Source of the DNA: Propionibacterium sp. | Lineage (GTDB): Bacteria > Actinomycetota > Actinomycetes > Propionibacteriales > Propionibacteriaceae | Reading direction: 5' to 3' | Assembly (NCBI GenBank): GCA_012517405.1 | Contig: JAAYVB010000046.1 | Coordinates: 1 to 64,000 of the forward strand | DNA length: 64,000 bases | Shown here: in pieces, positions 31,704 to 39,937 of the stretch | Layout of the letters: every line of letters begins with the position of its first letter | How positions within the stretch are numbered: the first letter of the stretch is position 1 | Program-made: the position numbers and the translations under genes | Notes under the pieces: model-generated | Database searches by the model: none | What the model was told of the DNA's origin: nothing | Seen by the model: only the letters and a program-made list of their open reading frames with translations

Positions 31704-33281
31704 ATGACCGACACCGTGAGGCCAGAGCAGTCATCAGCAGATAATCATCTTTCGATTCTGCGGGACATGCGAGATAAGGCTCTCCAGGGGGGCGGGCAAA
31801 AGCGTATTGAAGCGCAACATGCCAAGGGCAAGATGACAGCGCGAGAGCGGCTGTCCATCCTGCTCGATGAAGGCTCCTTCCAGGAATTGGGGGCGTTGGC
31901 CACTCATAATCTGAGCGATTTTGGGATGGCCGATAAGCGTTATCCCGGCGATGGAGTAATTACCGGATTCGGAAAGATCAACGGTCGTCGTGTGGCGGTT
32001 TACGCACAGGATTTCACCGTTTTGGGCGGATCTTTCAGCCAGGTACAGGCTCAGAAAATCAACAAGATTCAAGATCTCGCGCTCGAAAGCGGCATTCCGA
32101 TCGTGGGATTGAACGATTCGGGCGGCGCTCGTGTGCAGGAAGGCGTGCGTAGCCTCGCCGCCTACGGCGAGGTCTTCCAGCGCAACGTCGCGGCTTCGGG
32201 TGTGATCCCTCAGATCAGCCTGATCATGGGCCCGTGTGCCGGCGGCGCCGTCTACTCTCCCGCGCTGACCGATTTCACCATCATGGTCGACCAGACCTCG
32301 AATATGTTCCTCACCGGCCCCGAGATCGTGGCATCGGTGACCGGCGAGCAGGTCACCGCCGAAGAGCTGGGCGGCGCGGCCGTCCATGCCGGACGCAGTG
32401 GCGTTGCTCAGTTCGAGGCCAAGTCGGAGCTGGACGCCTTGGAGATGACCAAGCTGCTGCTCAGCTATCTGCCGGCCAACACATCCGAAGACGCGCCGAT
32501 CCTGATCAGCGACGATGATCCTGATCGCATGAACGAGTCGCTCAACACGATCGTCTCCGAGGACGAGCGCAAGGGCTACGACATGCGCCAGGTGCTGGAC
32601 CAGATCTTCGACACCGATTCGATTCTCGAGGTGCATGAGTCATTCGCGCCGAACGCGATCTGCGCCTTCGCCCGTCTGGACGGCCGTCCGGTCGGCATCG
32701 TGGCGAACCAGCCGATGGTCATGTCCGGCGTGCTGGACATCGATTCGTCCGACAAGATCAGTCGCTTCATCCGGGTCTGCGATGTCTACTCGATCCCGGT
32801 GATCACGTTCGTCGACTGCCCCGGATACCTGCCGGGTGTCGAGCAGGAATACAACGGTGTGATCCGCCATGGCGCGAAGATCATCTACGCCTACTGCCAG
32901 GCCACCGTGCCGAAGATCTCGATCGTGACCCGCAAGGCGATCGGCGGTTCTTATGTGGCCCTGAGCTCGAAGCAGATGGGTTCGGATGTCGCATTCGCCT
33001 GGCCCACGGCTCAGATCGCCGTGATGGGTCCCGAAGGCGCAGCCCGTCTGCTGCACGGCAGGCAGATCCGCGACTCCGAGGATCCCGCTGCCACCGAGAT
33101 GCAGTTCATCGCGGAGTACCGCGAGCGGTTCTTCAATCCCTACCGTGCTGCCGACCTCGGCCAGATCGACGAGGTCATCGAGCCCAAGGAAACCCGGCCG
33201 CGCCTGGTGCGCGCGCTGGAGGTTCTGCAAACCAAAGTCGCCCCGACCGTTGCCAAAAAGCACGGTCTGTTCCCGGTGTAA
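31704..33281 (+). CDS. mmdA: Methylmalonyl-CoA decarboxylase/carboxyltransferase alpha subunit
   Basis: This 525-residue acyl-CoA carboxyltransferase has the N-terminal crotonase-like half with GLNDSGGARVQEGV and MGPCAGGAVYSPAL, and the C-terminal half with FVDCPGYLPGVEQEY and RKAIGGSYVALSSKQMG. This type moves a carboxyl group between biotin and propionyl-, acetyl- or related CoA, as in the transcarboxylase 12S subunit and MmdA. The following genes encode a small membrane subunit, a biotin carrier and the Na+-pump beta subunit, so the complex should decarboxylate methylmalonyl-CoA and extrude Na+. GAGGTG lies a few nt before the ATG. The leader upstream is highly structured. Confidence 0.9.
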   Translation: MTDTVRPEQSSADNHLSILRDMRDKALQGGGQKRIEAQHAKGKMTARERLSILLDEGSFQELGALATHNLSDFGMADKRYPGDGVITGFGKINGRRVAVYAQDFTVLGGSFSQVQAQKINKIQDLALESGIPIVGLNDSGGARVQEGVRSLAAYGEVFQRNVAASGVIPQISLIMGPCAGGAVYSPALTDFTIMVDQTSNMFLTGPEIVASVTGEQVTAEELGGAAVHAGRSGVAQFEAKSELDALEMTKLLLSYLPANTSEDAPILISDDDPDRMNESLNTIVSEDERKGYDMRQVLDQIFDTDSILEVHESFAPNAICAFARLDGRPVGIVANQPMVMSGVLDIDSSDKISRFIRVCDVYSIPVITFVDCPGYLPGVEQEYNGVIRHGAKIIYAYCQATVPKISIVTRKAIGGSYVALSSKQMGSDVAFAWPTAQIAVMGPEGAARLLHGRQIRDSEDPAATEMQFIAEYRERFFNPYRAADLGQIDEVIEPKETRPRLVRALEVLQTKVAPTVAKKHGLFPV

Positions 33282-33287
33282 TCCGCG

Positions 33288-33674
33288 ATGGCAGACATTG
33301 GATGGGGTTTGTGGATGATGCTGCTGGGTATGGGGAGCGTCTTCCTCATGCTCATAGCACTCATGGTCGTGTTGATGCTTCTGGGTCGCCCAGGCAAGCA
33401 GCCGGCCCCTGTCGCTATCGAAGAAGCACCAAGTGAACCTGAACTGGAGTCGGTCGAGCCGGCCGACGAGAATGCCTGGATGACGATCGCTGACGACAGC
33501 GGCCTGACTCCTGAGCAGATCGCCGCGGTCTCGGTCGCCGTCGCCGTGCATGCGGATGTGCGCCGCAAGCAGGGCGCTCCTGCTAATCGCGTCTATGCTC
33601 CCGGTTCGCGCCTGTGGGCGAGCCGCTGGGTAGCCATGGGGCGCAGTTCCCAGATGACTAACCAGAGGAGATGA
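33288..33674 (+). CDS. mmdD: Na+-pump decarboxylase small membrane subunit (OadG/MmdD-like)
   Basis: This 128-residue protein has one N-terminal transmembrane segment (about residues 8-32, MMLLGMGSVFLMLIALMVVL), the GMGxVF-L-L pattern of OadG/MmdD, an acidic linker (EEAPSEPELESVEPADEN), and a small C-terminal helix region LTPEQIAAVSVAVAVHADVRR. In oxaloacetate and methylmalonyl-CoA decarboxylases this subunit holds the peripheral alpha subunit to the membrane pump. It lies 6 nt after mmdA, and its stop overlaps an ATG just before the biotin-carrier gene. Confidence 0.8.
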   Translation: MADIGWGLWMMLLGMGSVFLMLIALMVVLMLLGRPGKQPAPVAIEEAPSEPELESVEPADENAWMTIADDSGLTPEQIAAVSVAVAVHADVRRKQGAPANRVYAPGSRLWASRWVAMGRSSQMTNQRR

Positions 33675-33676
33675 CA

Positions 33677-34183
33677 GTGCGTCGCTATCAGCTCACCGTC
33701 AACAACAATCAGTACGACATTGATGTCGAGGAACTCTCGGCAACCGATTTCTCTGTCTCGATCGATGGCCAGACCGTCGCCGTGACGCTCAACTCACAGG
33801 CCGACACGGCTCAGGCTGCGATCACTCCGCAGATCGAGGCCCGCTCCGCTGCAGCAGCAGCGTCGGCGGCCTCCGGTGTGCCGGTGGCTCCCAAGGTGCC
33901 GGCGACCATGCGCGCCGCCAAGCCGCGGACCCCGTCCCCGGCCGTCGCCGGTGGCGCCGATCTGGCCTATTCGATGAGCGCGCCGATGCCCGGCGTCATC
34001 ATCGAGATCAATGTGACCCCGGGCTCCAGCGTCAGCAAGGGTGACGTGGTGATGGTGCTGGAGGCCATGAAGATGAAGAACGACCTGCATGCCAGCCAGG
34101 ACGGTGTGGTGGAGTCGGTGGATGTTTCGCAGGGCGACCAAGTGAAGTACGGCCAGGTCCTGCTGCGGTTCGTGAAGGACTGA
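33677..34183 (+). CDS. mmdC: Biotin carboxyl carrier subunit
   Basis: This 168-residue protein starts with the fold-initiating RRYQLTVNNNQYDIDVEEL and has an Ala/Pro-rich flexible linker (about 40-95). Its C-terminal biotinyl domain carries the attachment motif VLEAMKMKND with Lys132. It would carry carboxyl groups from the MmdA subunit to the MmdB pump. The GTG at 33677 was chosen because an AGGAG ends 6 nt before it; the ATG at 33671 directly abuts that Shine-Dalgarno and would leave no spacer. It resembles the transcarboxylase 1.3S subunit, but the neighbours argue for the membrane pump complex. Confidence 0.9.
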   Translation: MRRYQLTVNNNQYDIDVEELSATDFSVSIDGQTVAVTLNSQADTAQAAITPQIEARSAAAAASAASGVPVAPKVPATMRAAKPRTPSPAVAGGADLAYSMSAPMPGVIIEINVTPGSSVSKGDVVMVLEAMKMKNDLHASQDGVVESVDVSQGDQVKYGQVLLRFVKD

Positions 34184-34184
34184 G

Positions 34185-35318
34185 ATGGACGCATCCACTA
34201 TCCAAAACCTACTTACGGGGTTCTATAACCTGAGCTGGCAGGGCCTGGTCATGATCGCAGTAGGCATTCTGCTGATCTACCTGGCCATCGCCAAGGAGTA
34301 CGAACCTCTCCTGCTGTTGCCGATCGGCGCCGGCTGTCTGCTGGCGAACATGCCGATCTCGATGATGCTGGGCACCGCTGAGGAACCCGGCATGCTGCAG
34401 TTCCTTTACGACATCGGTGTTGGCAACGAGTTGTTTCCGCTGCTGATCTTCATCGGTATCGGTGCCATGACCGACTTCGGGCCCCTGTTGGAGAATCCGA
34501 AGATGGTGCTGCTCGGTGCTGCCGGCCAGTTCGGTATCTTCCTGACGCTGATCTTGGCCCTGCTGCTCGGCTTCACTCGTCCTGAGGCTGCCTCGATCGG
34601 CATCATCGGTGCAATCGATGGCCCGACCTCGATCTACGTCTCGGCGCAGCTGGCTCCGCATCTGCTCGGCCCGATCACGGTCGCGGCCTACAGCTACATG
34701 TCGCTGGTGCCCATCATCATGCCGCCGGTGATGCGCTTGCTCACCACCCAGAAAGAACGTTCCATCCGCATGCCGTACTCGTCACGCGAGATCAGCCAGC
34801 GGACCCGGATCATGTTCCCGATCGTGGTGACGATCATCGTCGGCATCCTGGTGCCGTTCGCTCTGCCGCTGATCGGCACCCTGATGCTCGGCAACCTGAT
34901 GCGCGAGTCGAAGGTCGTGGAGCGGCTGTCCGGTGCGGCGCAGAACGAACTGAACAACATCGTCACCCTTTTCCTGGGCCTGGCGATCGGTTCGACCATG
35001 GTCGGCCAGAACTTCATCAAGCCCCAGACCCTGTTCATCCTGGTGCTCGGTCTGCTGGCGTTCTGCCTGGACACCGCTGCCGGTGTGCTCTTCGGCAAGT
35101 TGATGAATCTGTTCAGCGGTGGCAAGTTCAACCCGCTGATCGGCGCGGCCGGTATCTCGGCCTTCCCGATGGCCGCCCGCGTGGTCCAGAAGGAAGTCAG
35201 CAGGGAAGACAACACCAACTTCGTTCTCATGCACGCCATGGGCGCGAATGCAGCGGGTCAGGTCGCCTCGGCCATGGCCGGCGGTGTCGTCCTGGCGCTG
35301 ATGGCGGGAGCCATCTGA
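34185..35318 (+). CDS. mmdB: Na+-translocating decarboxylase beta subunit (MmdB/OadB family)
   Basis: This 377-residue polytopic membrane protein of the OadB/MmdB/GcdB family has about nine membrane segments. The conserved IGIIGAIDGPTSIYVSAQL places the essential Na+-site aspartate at Asp145, and SYMSLVPIIMPPVMRLLTT follows. The C-terminal half has GLAIGSTMVGQNF and NFVLMHAMGANAAGQVASA, both family signatures. It decarboxylates carboxybiotin on the carrier subunit and couples this to Na+ export. It starts 1 nt after the carrier stop with GAAGGA upstream. A hairpin follows the operon about 35 nt after the stop. Confidence 0.93.
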   Translation: MDASTIQNLLTGFYNLSWQGLVMIAVGILLIYLAIAKEYEPLLLLPIGAGCLLANMPISMMLGTAEEPGMLQFLYDIGVGNELFPLLIFIGIGAMTDFGPLLENPKMVLLGAAGQFGIFLTLILALLLGFTRPEAASIGIIGAIDGPTSIYVSAQLAPHLLGPITVAAYSYMSLVPIIMPPVMRLLTTQKERSIRMPYSSREISQRTRIMFPIVVTIIVGILVPFALPLIGTLMLGNLMRESKVVERLSGAAQNELNNIVTLFLGLAIGSTMVGQNFIKPQTLFILVLGLLAFCLDTAAGVLFGKLMNLFSGGKFNPLIGAAGISAFPMAARVVQKEVSREDNTNFVLMHAMGANAAGQVASAMAGGVVLALMAGAI

Positions 35319-35353
35319 TCGCTGATCGTGCGCAAGCACACTTTGATCGACCG

Positions 35354-35384
35354 GTGGGGTCGCGTCCTAATGGCGCGGCTCCAC
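35354..35384 (+). terminator. Hairpin terminator after mmd operon
   Basis: An 11-bp stem (35354-35364 with 35374-35384, two G-T wobbles) encloses a 9-nt loop, 35 nt after the mmdB stop and before the Hsp70-like gene promoter. Confidence 0.5.
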
Positions 35385-35405
35385 GGCTGTTCTGCGGGAC
35401 CACGT

Positions 35406-35411
35406 TAGGCT
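35406..35411 (+). promoter_or_regulatory. -10 element (TAGGCT) for leaderless Hsp70-like gene
   Basis: TAGGCT is followed by 7 nt and then ATG 35419. There is no Shine-Dalgarno. Confidence 0.5.
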
Positions 35412-35418
35412 TGCCCAT

Positions 35419-36945
35419 ATGCAGTTGGGCATAGATTTCGGCACTACCCGCACCGTCGTCGCTTATGCGGATCGCGGTAACTACCCCGTGGTGGGATTCA
35501 CCGACAGCCATGGCGACGCACATGAGTTCCTGCCGTCGCTGGTGGCATCGGCCGATCAGGGCCTGGTCTACGGATTCGCTGCCGCGCAGGCGCGCGCGGC
35601 CGGTCGTCCCGTTCTACGCTCGATGAAGCGGGAGCTGGCCTCGGCGATGGCCTCGACCTCCAGCCGGGTTCACGTCGGTCACGAGCAGTATCAGCTCCTG
35701 GACGTCATGGTCGGCTATCTGAACCACGTACGCACTCAGCTGGAGACCTCGTCGACCATCGCCCCCCTATTGAAGTCCGATCCGATCGCCGGCGTGGTCG
35801 TGGCGGTGCCCGCCCACGCGAACAGCGGGCAGCGGTTCCTCACTCTCGAGGCCTTCCGGCAGGCCGGTTTCCCGGTCACCGCGATGCTCAACGAGCCGTC
35901 GGCCGCCGGCTTCGAATACACTCACCGGCTGGCCGGCTCCCCCAGTGCCCGCCGCAGCCGACTGGTGGTCTACGACCTGGGTGGTGGCACCTTCGACGCC
36001 TCCCTGGTGGCGATCCTTGATCGTAGCCATGCGGTTCTCGGCTCGGTCGGTGTCAACCGGCTCGGCGGGGACGATTTCGATGCCGTGCTGGCTGATCTGG
36101 CCTGTGAACTCGCCGGCATCCGTCCCGACGATCTGGGCGTGGACGGCTACTTCCAGCTGCTCGGCGACGCCCAGGCCGCCAAGGAGCAGCTCGCTCCCCA
36201 ATCCCGCCGCATCGTGCTGGAGGTTCAAGACCAGACCGTCATCGTCCCGGTGGCCGACTACTACCAGGCCTGCGCTCCCCTGACCGAGCAGTCGATCAAG
36301 GCCATGGGAGTGCTGGTCGACGGCCTGGATGCCGGCACGCCGGACCTGTCGGCCATCGCGGGTCTGTATCTGGTCGGCGGCGCAAGCTCACTGCCACTGG
36401 TGCCCCGGATGCTTCGCGAGCACTTCGGGCGACGGGTCTACCGCTCGCCATACCCTGCCGCGTCCACCGCCATCGGACTCGCGATCGCCTCGGATCCGGA
36501 ATCCGGGTACACCCTGTCCGATCGCGTCTCGCGCGGTTTCGGTGTCTTCCGGGAGGCCGATGCCGGCGAACGCATGCAGTTCGACTCGATCTTCGACCGC
36601 GACCAGACCATGAGCGTGGGCGGCGATCTGACCATCCAACGCCGCTACCGCGCCGCTCACAACATCGGGTGGTACCGCTTCGTCGAATACGCCGGACTTG
36701 CCAATGGTCAGCCCGAAGGCGACATCGTGCCCTACGCCGACGTCCTTTTTCCCTTCGAGGACGCGCTGCAAGCCGAACCACCGGCAGTCGACGAGGTCGA
36801 GGTGAGACGCACCGGCGAAGGCCATCTGATCGAGGAGACCTACCACCTCGACCAGCACGGCATCGTCTCGGTCAGCATCACCGATCTGGACACTGGCTAC
36901 CGGCAGTCCCACCAGCTCGGGCTGGCGGGAAGCGCACGACTGTAG
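35419..36945 (+). CDS. Hsp70-family actin-fold ATPase without substrate-binding domain
   Basis: This 508-residue protein has the Hsp70/actin phosphate-1 motif LGIDFGTTRTVVAYAD, the phosphate-2 region VVYDLGGGTFDASLVA near residue 185, and the adenosine motif LYLVGGASSLPLVPRML near residue 315. After the nucleotide-binding domain only a short ~120-residue tail remains, shorter than the DnaK substrate-binding and lid domains. It may work on a dedicated partner rather than as a general chaperone. A TAGGCT -10 ends 7 nt before the ATG. Its TAG stop is part of the -10 hexamer of the next gene. Confidence 0.85.
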   Translation: MQLGIDFGTTRTVVAYADRGNYPVVGFTDSHGDAHEFLPSLVASADQGLVYGFAAAQARAAGRPVLRSMKRELASAMASTSSRVHVGHEQYQLLDVMVGYLNHVRTQLETSSTIAPLLKSDPIAGVVVAVPAHANSGQRFLTLEAFRQAGFPVTAMLNEPSAAGFEYTHRLAGSPSARRSRLVVYDLGGGTFDASLVAILDRSHAVLGSVGVNRLGGDDFDAVLADLACELAGIRPDDLGVDGYFQLLGDAQAAKEQLAPQSRRIVLEVQDQTVIVPVADYYQACAPLTEQSIKAMGVLVDGLDAGTPDLSAIAGLYLVGGASSLPLVPRMLREHFGRRVYRSPYPAASTAIGLAIASDPESGYTLSDRVSRGFGVFREADAGERMQFDSIFDRDQTMSVGGDLTIQRRYRAAHNIGWYRFVEYAGLANGQPEGDIVPYADVLFPFEDALQAEPPAVDEVEVRRTGEGHLIEETYHLDQHGIVSVSITDLDTGYRQSHQLGLAGSARL

Positions 36946-36948
36946 GCT
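36943..36948 (+). promoter_or_regulatory. -10 element (TAGGCT) overlapping a stop codon, for leaderless rhomboid gene
   Basis: TAG of the Hsp70-like gene forms the first half of TAGGCT, which ends 6 nt before GTG 36955. Confidence 0.5.
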
Positions 36949-36954
36949 TGCTGG

Positions 36955-37854
36955 GTGGCAGCTGATCAGCCTTCGTCCAACCCCGAGTGGCCCGACTTCG
37001 TCCCACCGGAGTTCGAACAGTCGATTCCGCAGGCGCCGAAGGAGCCAGTCGTACCCAGCACACCGCCACCGGCCAACTGGTCGTCCGGCTCCGGCGCCTG
37101 GACGCCGGGACGCGCGCCTCGACAATCCAGCGATCGCTGGTTCAATCGCCCCCCGGACAACAACGGAGCCAGCTTCCTGCCCGGGGCAGCCGCCCGTACG
37201 CCGGTCACCAACGCGTTGATGGCGATCTGCGTGGTGGTGTGGATACTGCAGAACCTGTCTCCCGCGTTCAACGATCTGGTCATGCTCATCCCGTCGGTGG
37301 CCGCCACCGAGCCGTGGCGGTTCCTGACCTCCGCCTTCGCCCACGCGCCACGTTCGTTCACCCATATCGGTTTCAACATGCTGACGCTGTGGCTGATGGG
37401 ACGCTACCTCGAGCCGATCCTGCGCGCGCGACGATTCCTGGCCGTCTATCTCATCTCCGCACTGGGCGGAGGCACGCTTTTCGTCCTGTTGGCCTTCCCC
37501 GCCGGCCAGGGGCCCGGTGGCACCGGCTCCAACTGGAACACCGCCGTGCTCGGGGCATCGGGTGCGATCTTCGGCCTGTTCGGCGCCTATCTGGTCCTCG
37601 CCTGGGCGATGAAGCGGTCACTCACCCCGATGCTGATCCTGCTCGGTCTCAATCTCGTCGTCATGGTGCTGTTCCCGACCATCGCCTGGAGCGCCCATAT
37701 CGGAGGCTTCCTGGCCGGCGCCGCGGCCACCGGCGTCATCTTCTGGGATCTGCGCCGAGTGGCCAACGGACGCAGGTCACACCTGCGGGGAGGACTACTG
37801 GCGGTCACCGCGGCCCTCATCGTCGCCCTCATCATCAAGTACCTGAGCGTGTGA
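36955..37854 (+). CDS. Rhomboid family intramembrane serine protease
   Basis: This 299-residue protein has a proline-rich cytoplasmic N-terminus of about 80 residues and then six or seven membrane helices with the rhomboid dyad: Ser202 in LGASGAIFGLFGAYL and His248 in SAHIGGFLAGAAATG. The HIGFNMLTLWLMGRYLE segment supplies the conserved His/Asn of the oxyanion region. Rhomboids cleave membrane-spanning segments of substrate proteins; no substrate can be named. The start is GTG, with a TAGGCT -10 6 nt upstream that overlaps the preceding stop. Confidence 0.92.
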   Translation: MAADQPSSNPEWPDFVPPEFEQSIPQAPKEPVVPSTPPPANWSSGSGAWTPGRAPRQSSDRWFNRPPDNNGASFLPGAAARTPVTNALMAICVVVWILQNLSPAFNDLVMLIPSVAATEPWRFLTSAFAHAPRSFTHIGFNMLTLWLMGRYLEPILRARRFLAVYLISALGGGTLFVLLAFPAGQGPGGTGSNWNTAVLGASGAIFGLFGAYLVLAWAMKRSLTPMLILLGLNLVVMVLFPTIAWSAHIGGFLAGAAATGVIFWDLRRVANGRRSHLRGGLLAVTAALIVALIIKYLSV

Positions 37855-37920
37855 GCAAGCCGTCCGCGAAAGTCTCGACTCTCAACCTCGCAGATTTGCC
37901 CTCGACCGGTGCACAACCGA

Positions 37921-37926
37921 TATCGT
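37921..37926 (+). promoter_or_regulatory. -10 element (TATCGT) for leaderless PP2C gene
   Basis: TATCGT is followed by 6 nt and GTG 37933. A possible TTGCCC -35 lies 19 nt upstream. This supports GTG 37933 rather than GTG 37909. Confidence 0.4.
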
Positions 37927-37932
37927 CAAGGA

Positions 37933-38736
37933 GTGCCTTCCACACGCGCCTACCGTTTGTCATCCGGCGCGCGTTCTGACATCGGGCCCAGACGCAGTGA
38001 TAACCAGGATTCTGGTTATGCCAGTGACCGACTACTGCTGGTCGCTGATGGTGTCGGTGGTGCCCCGGCAGGCCACCTCGCGTCCTCCCTGGTTGTCGAA
38101 TCCCTGGTAACGGGGCTGGAACCCCTCGTCCAGCCGAATGCCGGTCAGATCCGCGATGAGGTGATCCGCGCCAATGCCGCGCTGGCGCGAGCCGGGCGCG
38201 AGGACTCCGACGCACGCGGCATGGCTACCACCGTGACGGGCCTGGTGATGACCGATGACATCGGCTATCTCGTGCACGTCGGCGACTCACGGGCCTACCG
38301 CTGCCGCGATGGCGTCTTCGAACAACTGACCGTGGACCAGTCGTGGGTGCAGATGCTGCTGGACGAGGGCATGCTTGACCCCGCCGACGCGTCCACCCAC
38401 CCGATGCGCAATATGCTGATGCACTCGTTGTCCGGCGCGCTGCGCGATCCTGAGGCGGTGCACATCACGCCGATCGATCTGCAGATCGGCGACCGCTGGT
38501 TGCTGGCCACCGATGGCCTGACCAGCTATCTTCCGCGGGACGTCATCAGCTCGCAGGTCACCTCGGTCAGCGCTCCGCAAGAACTCGCGAACATCCTGGT
38601 CGACCTGTGCTGGCCGCACAGCCTCGACAACATCACCGTGCTCATCGGTGATGTCATCGACTCCGAAGCCAAGCAGCAGAGCCAGTTCGTCGGCGCCGTG
38701 CAAGGCTACGAGCTGCGGCGCAGCCGGGTCAGCTGA
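37933..38736 (+). CDS. PP2C-family serine/threonine protein phosphatase
   Basis: This 267-residue PPM phosphatase has the metal-binding motifs in order: RRSDNQDSGYA, LLVADGVGGAPAGHLAS, TTVTGLVMTD, LVHVGDSRAYRCRDG, LLATDGLTSYLPRD and LDNITVLIGDV. It would dephosphorylate Ser/Thr on targets of bacterial PknA/B-type kinases. In this window GarA (FHA, TT motif) and the rhomboid neighbour are possible links, but none is shown. It starts at a GTG supported by a leaderless -10. A short Ser/Gln tail without a membrane anchor suggests a cytoplasmic enzyme. Confidence 0.9.
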   Translation: MPSTRAYRLSSGARSDIGPRRSDNQDSGYASDRLLLVADGVGGAPAGHLASSLVVESLVTGLEPLVQPNAGQIRDEVIRANAALARAGREDSDARGMATTVTGLVMTDDIGYLVHVGDSRAYRCRDGVFEQLTVDQSWVQMLLDEGMLDPADASTHPMRNMLMHSLSGALRDPEAVHITPIDLQIGDRWLLATDGLTSYLPRDVISSQVTSVSAPQELANILVDLCWPHSLDNITVLIGDVIDSEAKQQSQFVGAVQGYELRRSRVS

Positions 38737-38751
38737 GCTGCTGACGCCCAG

Positions 38752-39375
38752 TCAGGGCACGAAGAGTTCCGGATCGCCGCCACCTTGACGCAGGATCTCC
38801 GGCTCCGCCCCGGTCAGATCCACCACGGTGGTCGGCGTCCGTCCGGCGTCTCCCGAGTCGTAGACCGCGTCGATGAGATGACCGATCTCCTCGTTGATCT
38901 GCCAGCCATCAGCCATCGGCTCCTCGGCTCCCGGCAGGATCAGGGTGGACGAGACCAACGGTTCGCCGATCCGATCGAGCAGCGCCAGCGCGGCAGTGTG
39001 GGCGGGCACCCGCACCCCGATGGTGCGCTTCTTCGGATGCTGCATCGCCCGCGGCACCTCGCGAGAGGCCGGCAGGATGAACGTATAGGGGCCGGGCGTG
39101 GCGGCCTTGATCGCGCGGAAGACCCAGTTGTCCATCTGCACATATCGGCCCAACTGAGCGAACTCGCTGACCACCACGGTCAGGTGATGGCGATCGTCCA
39201 GGTGGCGGATCTCTCGGATGCGATCGGCACCTGCATGATTGCCCAGCAGCGCGCCCAGCGCGAAGCCGGAGTCCGTCGCATAGGCGATCACTCCGGAATC
39301 CTGCAGTATCCTCGCGACCTGATCGAGCGCGCGGGGCTGGGGGTTCTCGGGATGTACGTCGAAATACCTGGCCAT
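38752..39375 (-). CDS. YrdC/Sua5-family protein, probable L-threonylcarbamoyladenylate synthase
   Basis: This 207-residue YrdC-domain protein has IAYATDSGFALGALLG near residues 30-45, KAATPGPYTFILPAS near 90-104, KRTIGVRVPAH near 116-126 and the C-terminal TTVVDLTG. The family makes threonylcarbamoyl-AMP from threonine, bicarbonate and ATP for t6A37 in tRNA. The DSGFALGALL segment differs from the more usual TDT(V/L)YGL, so it belongs to the YciO-like side of the family and may not be the main enzyme. A TAAACT -10 lies 6 nt before the ATG. It converges on the PP2C gene. Confidence 0.75.
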   Translation of the reverse strand: MARYFDVHPENPQPRALDQVARILQDSGVIAYATDSGFALGALLGNHAGADRIREIRHLDDRHHLTVVVSEFAQLGRYVQMDNWVFRAIKAATPGPYTFILPASREVPRAMQHPKKRTIGVRVPAHTAALALLDRIGEPLVSSTLILPGAEEPMADGWQINEEIGHLIDAVYDSGDAGRTPTTVVDLTGAEPEILRQGGGDPELFVP

Positions 39376-39381
39376 TGAACC

Positions 39382-39387
39382 AGTTTA
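39382..39387 (-). promoter_or_regulatory. -10 element (TAAACT) for leaderless YrdC-family gene
   Basis: TAAACT on the minus strand ends 6 nt before ATG 39375. It lies just outside the stop of the upstream TadE-like gene. Confidence 0.45.
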
Positions 39388-39391
39388 GGGC

Positions 39392-39811
39392 TCAGCGCAT
39401 CCGCAACTCGACTATCGCGGAGCCCCGCCCGGGAAGCTCATCGATACCGGCCAGCGAGAGGAAGGTGGTCCGAACGGTGGTGGACGTGGTGACCTGCAAC
39501 GTGGCCTCACCGCCGACAACGGCCATCCCCTCCATATCGGGATGCGACGCGATCACCTGCTCGGCTGCCCGCACCGCGATCTGGCCCGCTCCGGCCTCGG
39601 ATGTCATCCCGGACACCAGTGCCGGAGCGGCGGCATCCAGCCCCGCCCGGGCCGCCTGCGCGGCGACCGCCTCGGCCCGGCGGTCGGCCGCGGCCTTGGC
39701 TGCCCCGTCCACGGCCAGACCAATGCACACCAGCAGGATTGGGATGAGCAGGCAGACCAGCACCGACACACTGAATCCTCGCTGACCACGTCCGGGGTTC
39801 TTGGCCGGCAT
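39392..39811 (-). CDS. TadE-like/pseudopilin-like small secreted or membrane protein
   Basis: This 139-residue protein has a basic start (PAKNPGRGQRGF), then one hydrophobic helix (SVSVLVCLLIPILLVCIGLAVDG), followed by AAKAAADRRAEAVAAQAARAGLDAAA. This is the arrangement of TadE/TadG-like and prepilin-like proteins, with a possible G-F cleavage context. The C-terminal 90 residues are probably extracytoplasmic. No other tad genes lie nearby, so it is an orphan. ATG 39811 was chosen over an open frame extending to 39859 because GAGGAG lies 5 nt before it. Confidence 0.6.
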   Translation of the reverse strand: MPAKNPGRGQRGFSVSVLVCLLIPILLVCIGLAVDGAAKAAADRRAEAVAAQAARAGLDAAAPALVSGMTSEAGAGQIAVRAAEQVIASHPDMEGMAVVGGEATLQVTTSTTVRTTFLSLAGIDELPGRGSAIVELRMR

Positions 39812-39891
39812 CGAGACTCCTCGGGGTGAGATGGAGTGTCTTTCGAGCCAGTTTGCCATGGATGTCGGTCGCCGAGAAGGGTGGTCCCCAT

Positions 39892-39897
39892 TAGGCT
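39892..39897 (+). promoter_or_regulatory. -10 element (TAGGCT) of pfp, with leader
   Basis: TAGGCT implies a start near 39904 and a leader of about 34 nt containing AAAGG 10 nt before ATG 39938. No convincing -35 was found. Confidence 0.4.
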
Positions 39898-39937
39898 GGG
39901 GACAGTCGCTTGACCGAAGAAGAAAGGTTCTCCCGCT

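Noticed and set aside
31704-34183. Classical soluble transcarboxylase (12S plus 1.3S) annotation
   Set aside because: The intervening OadG-like membrane subunit and the following OadB/MmdB pump gene indicate the membrane decarboxylase instead; no 5S subunit is nearby.
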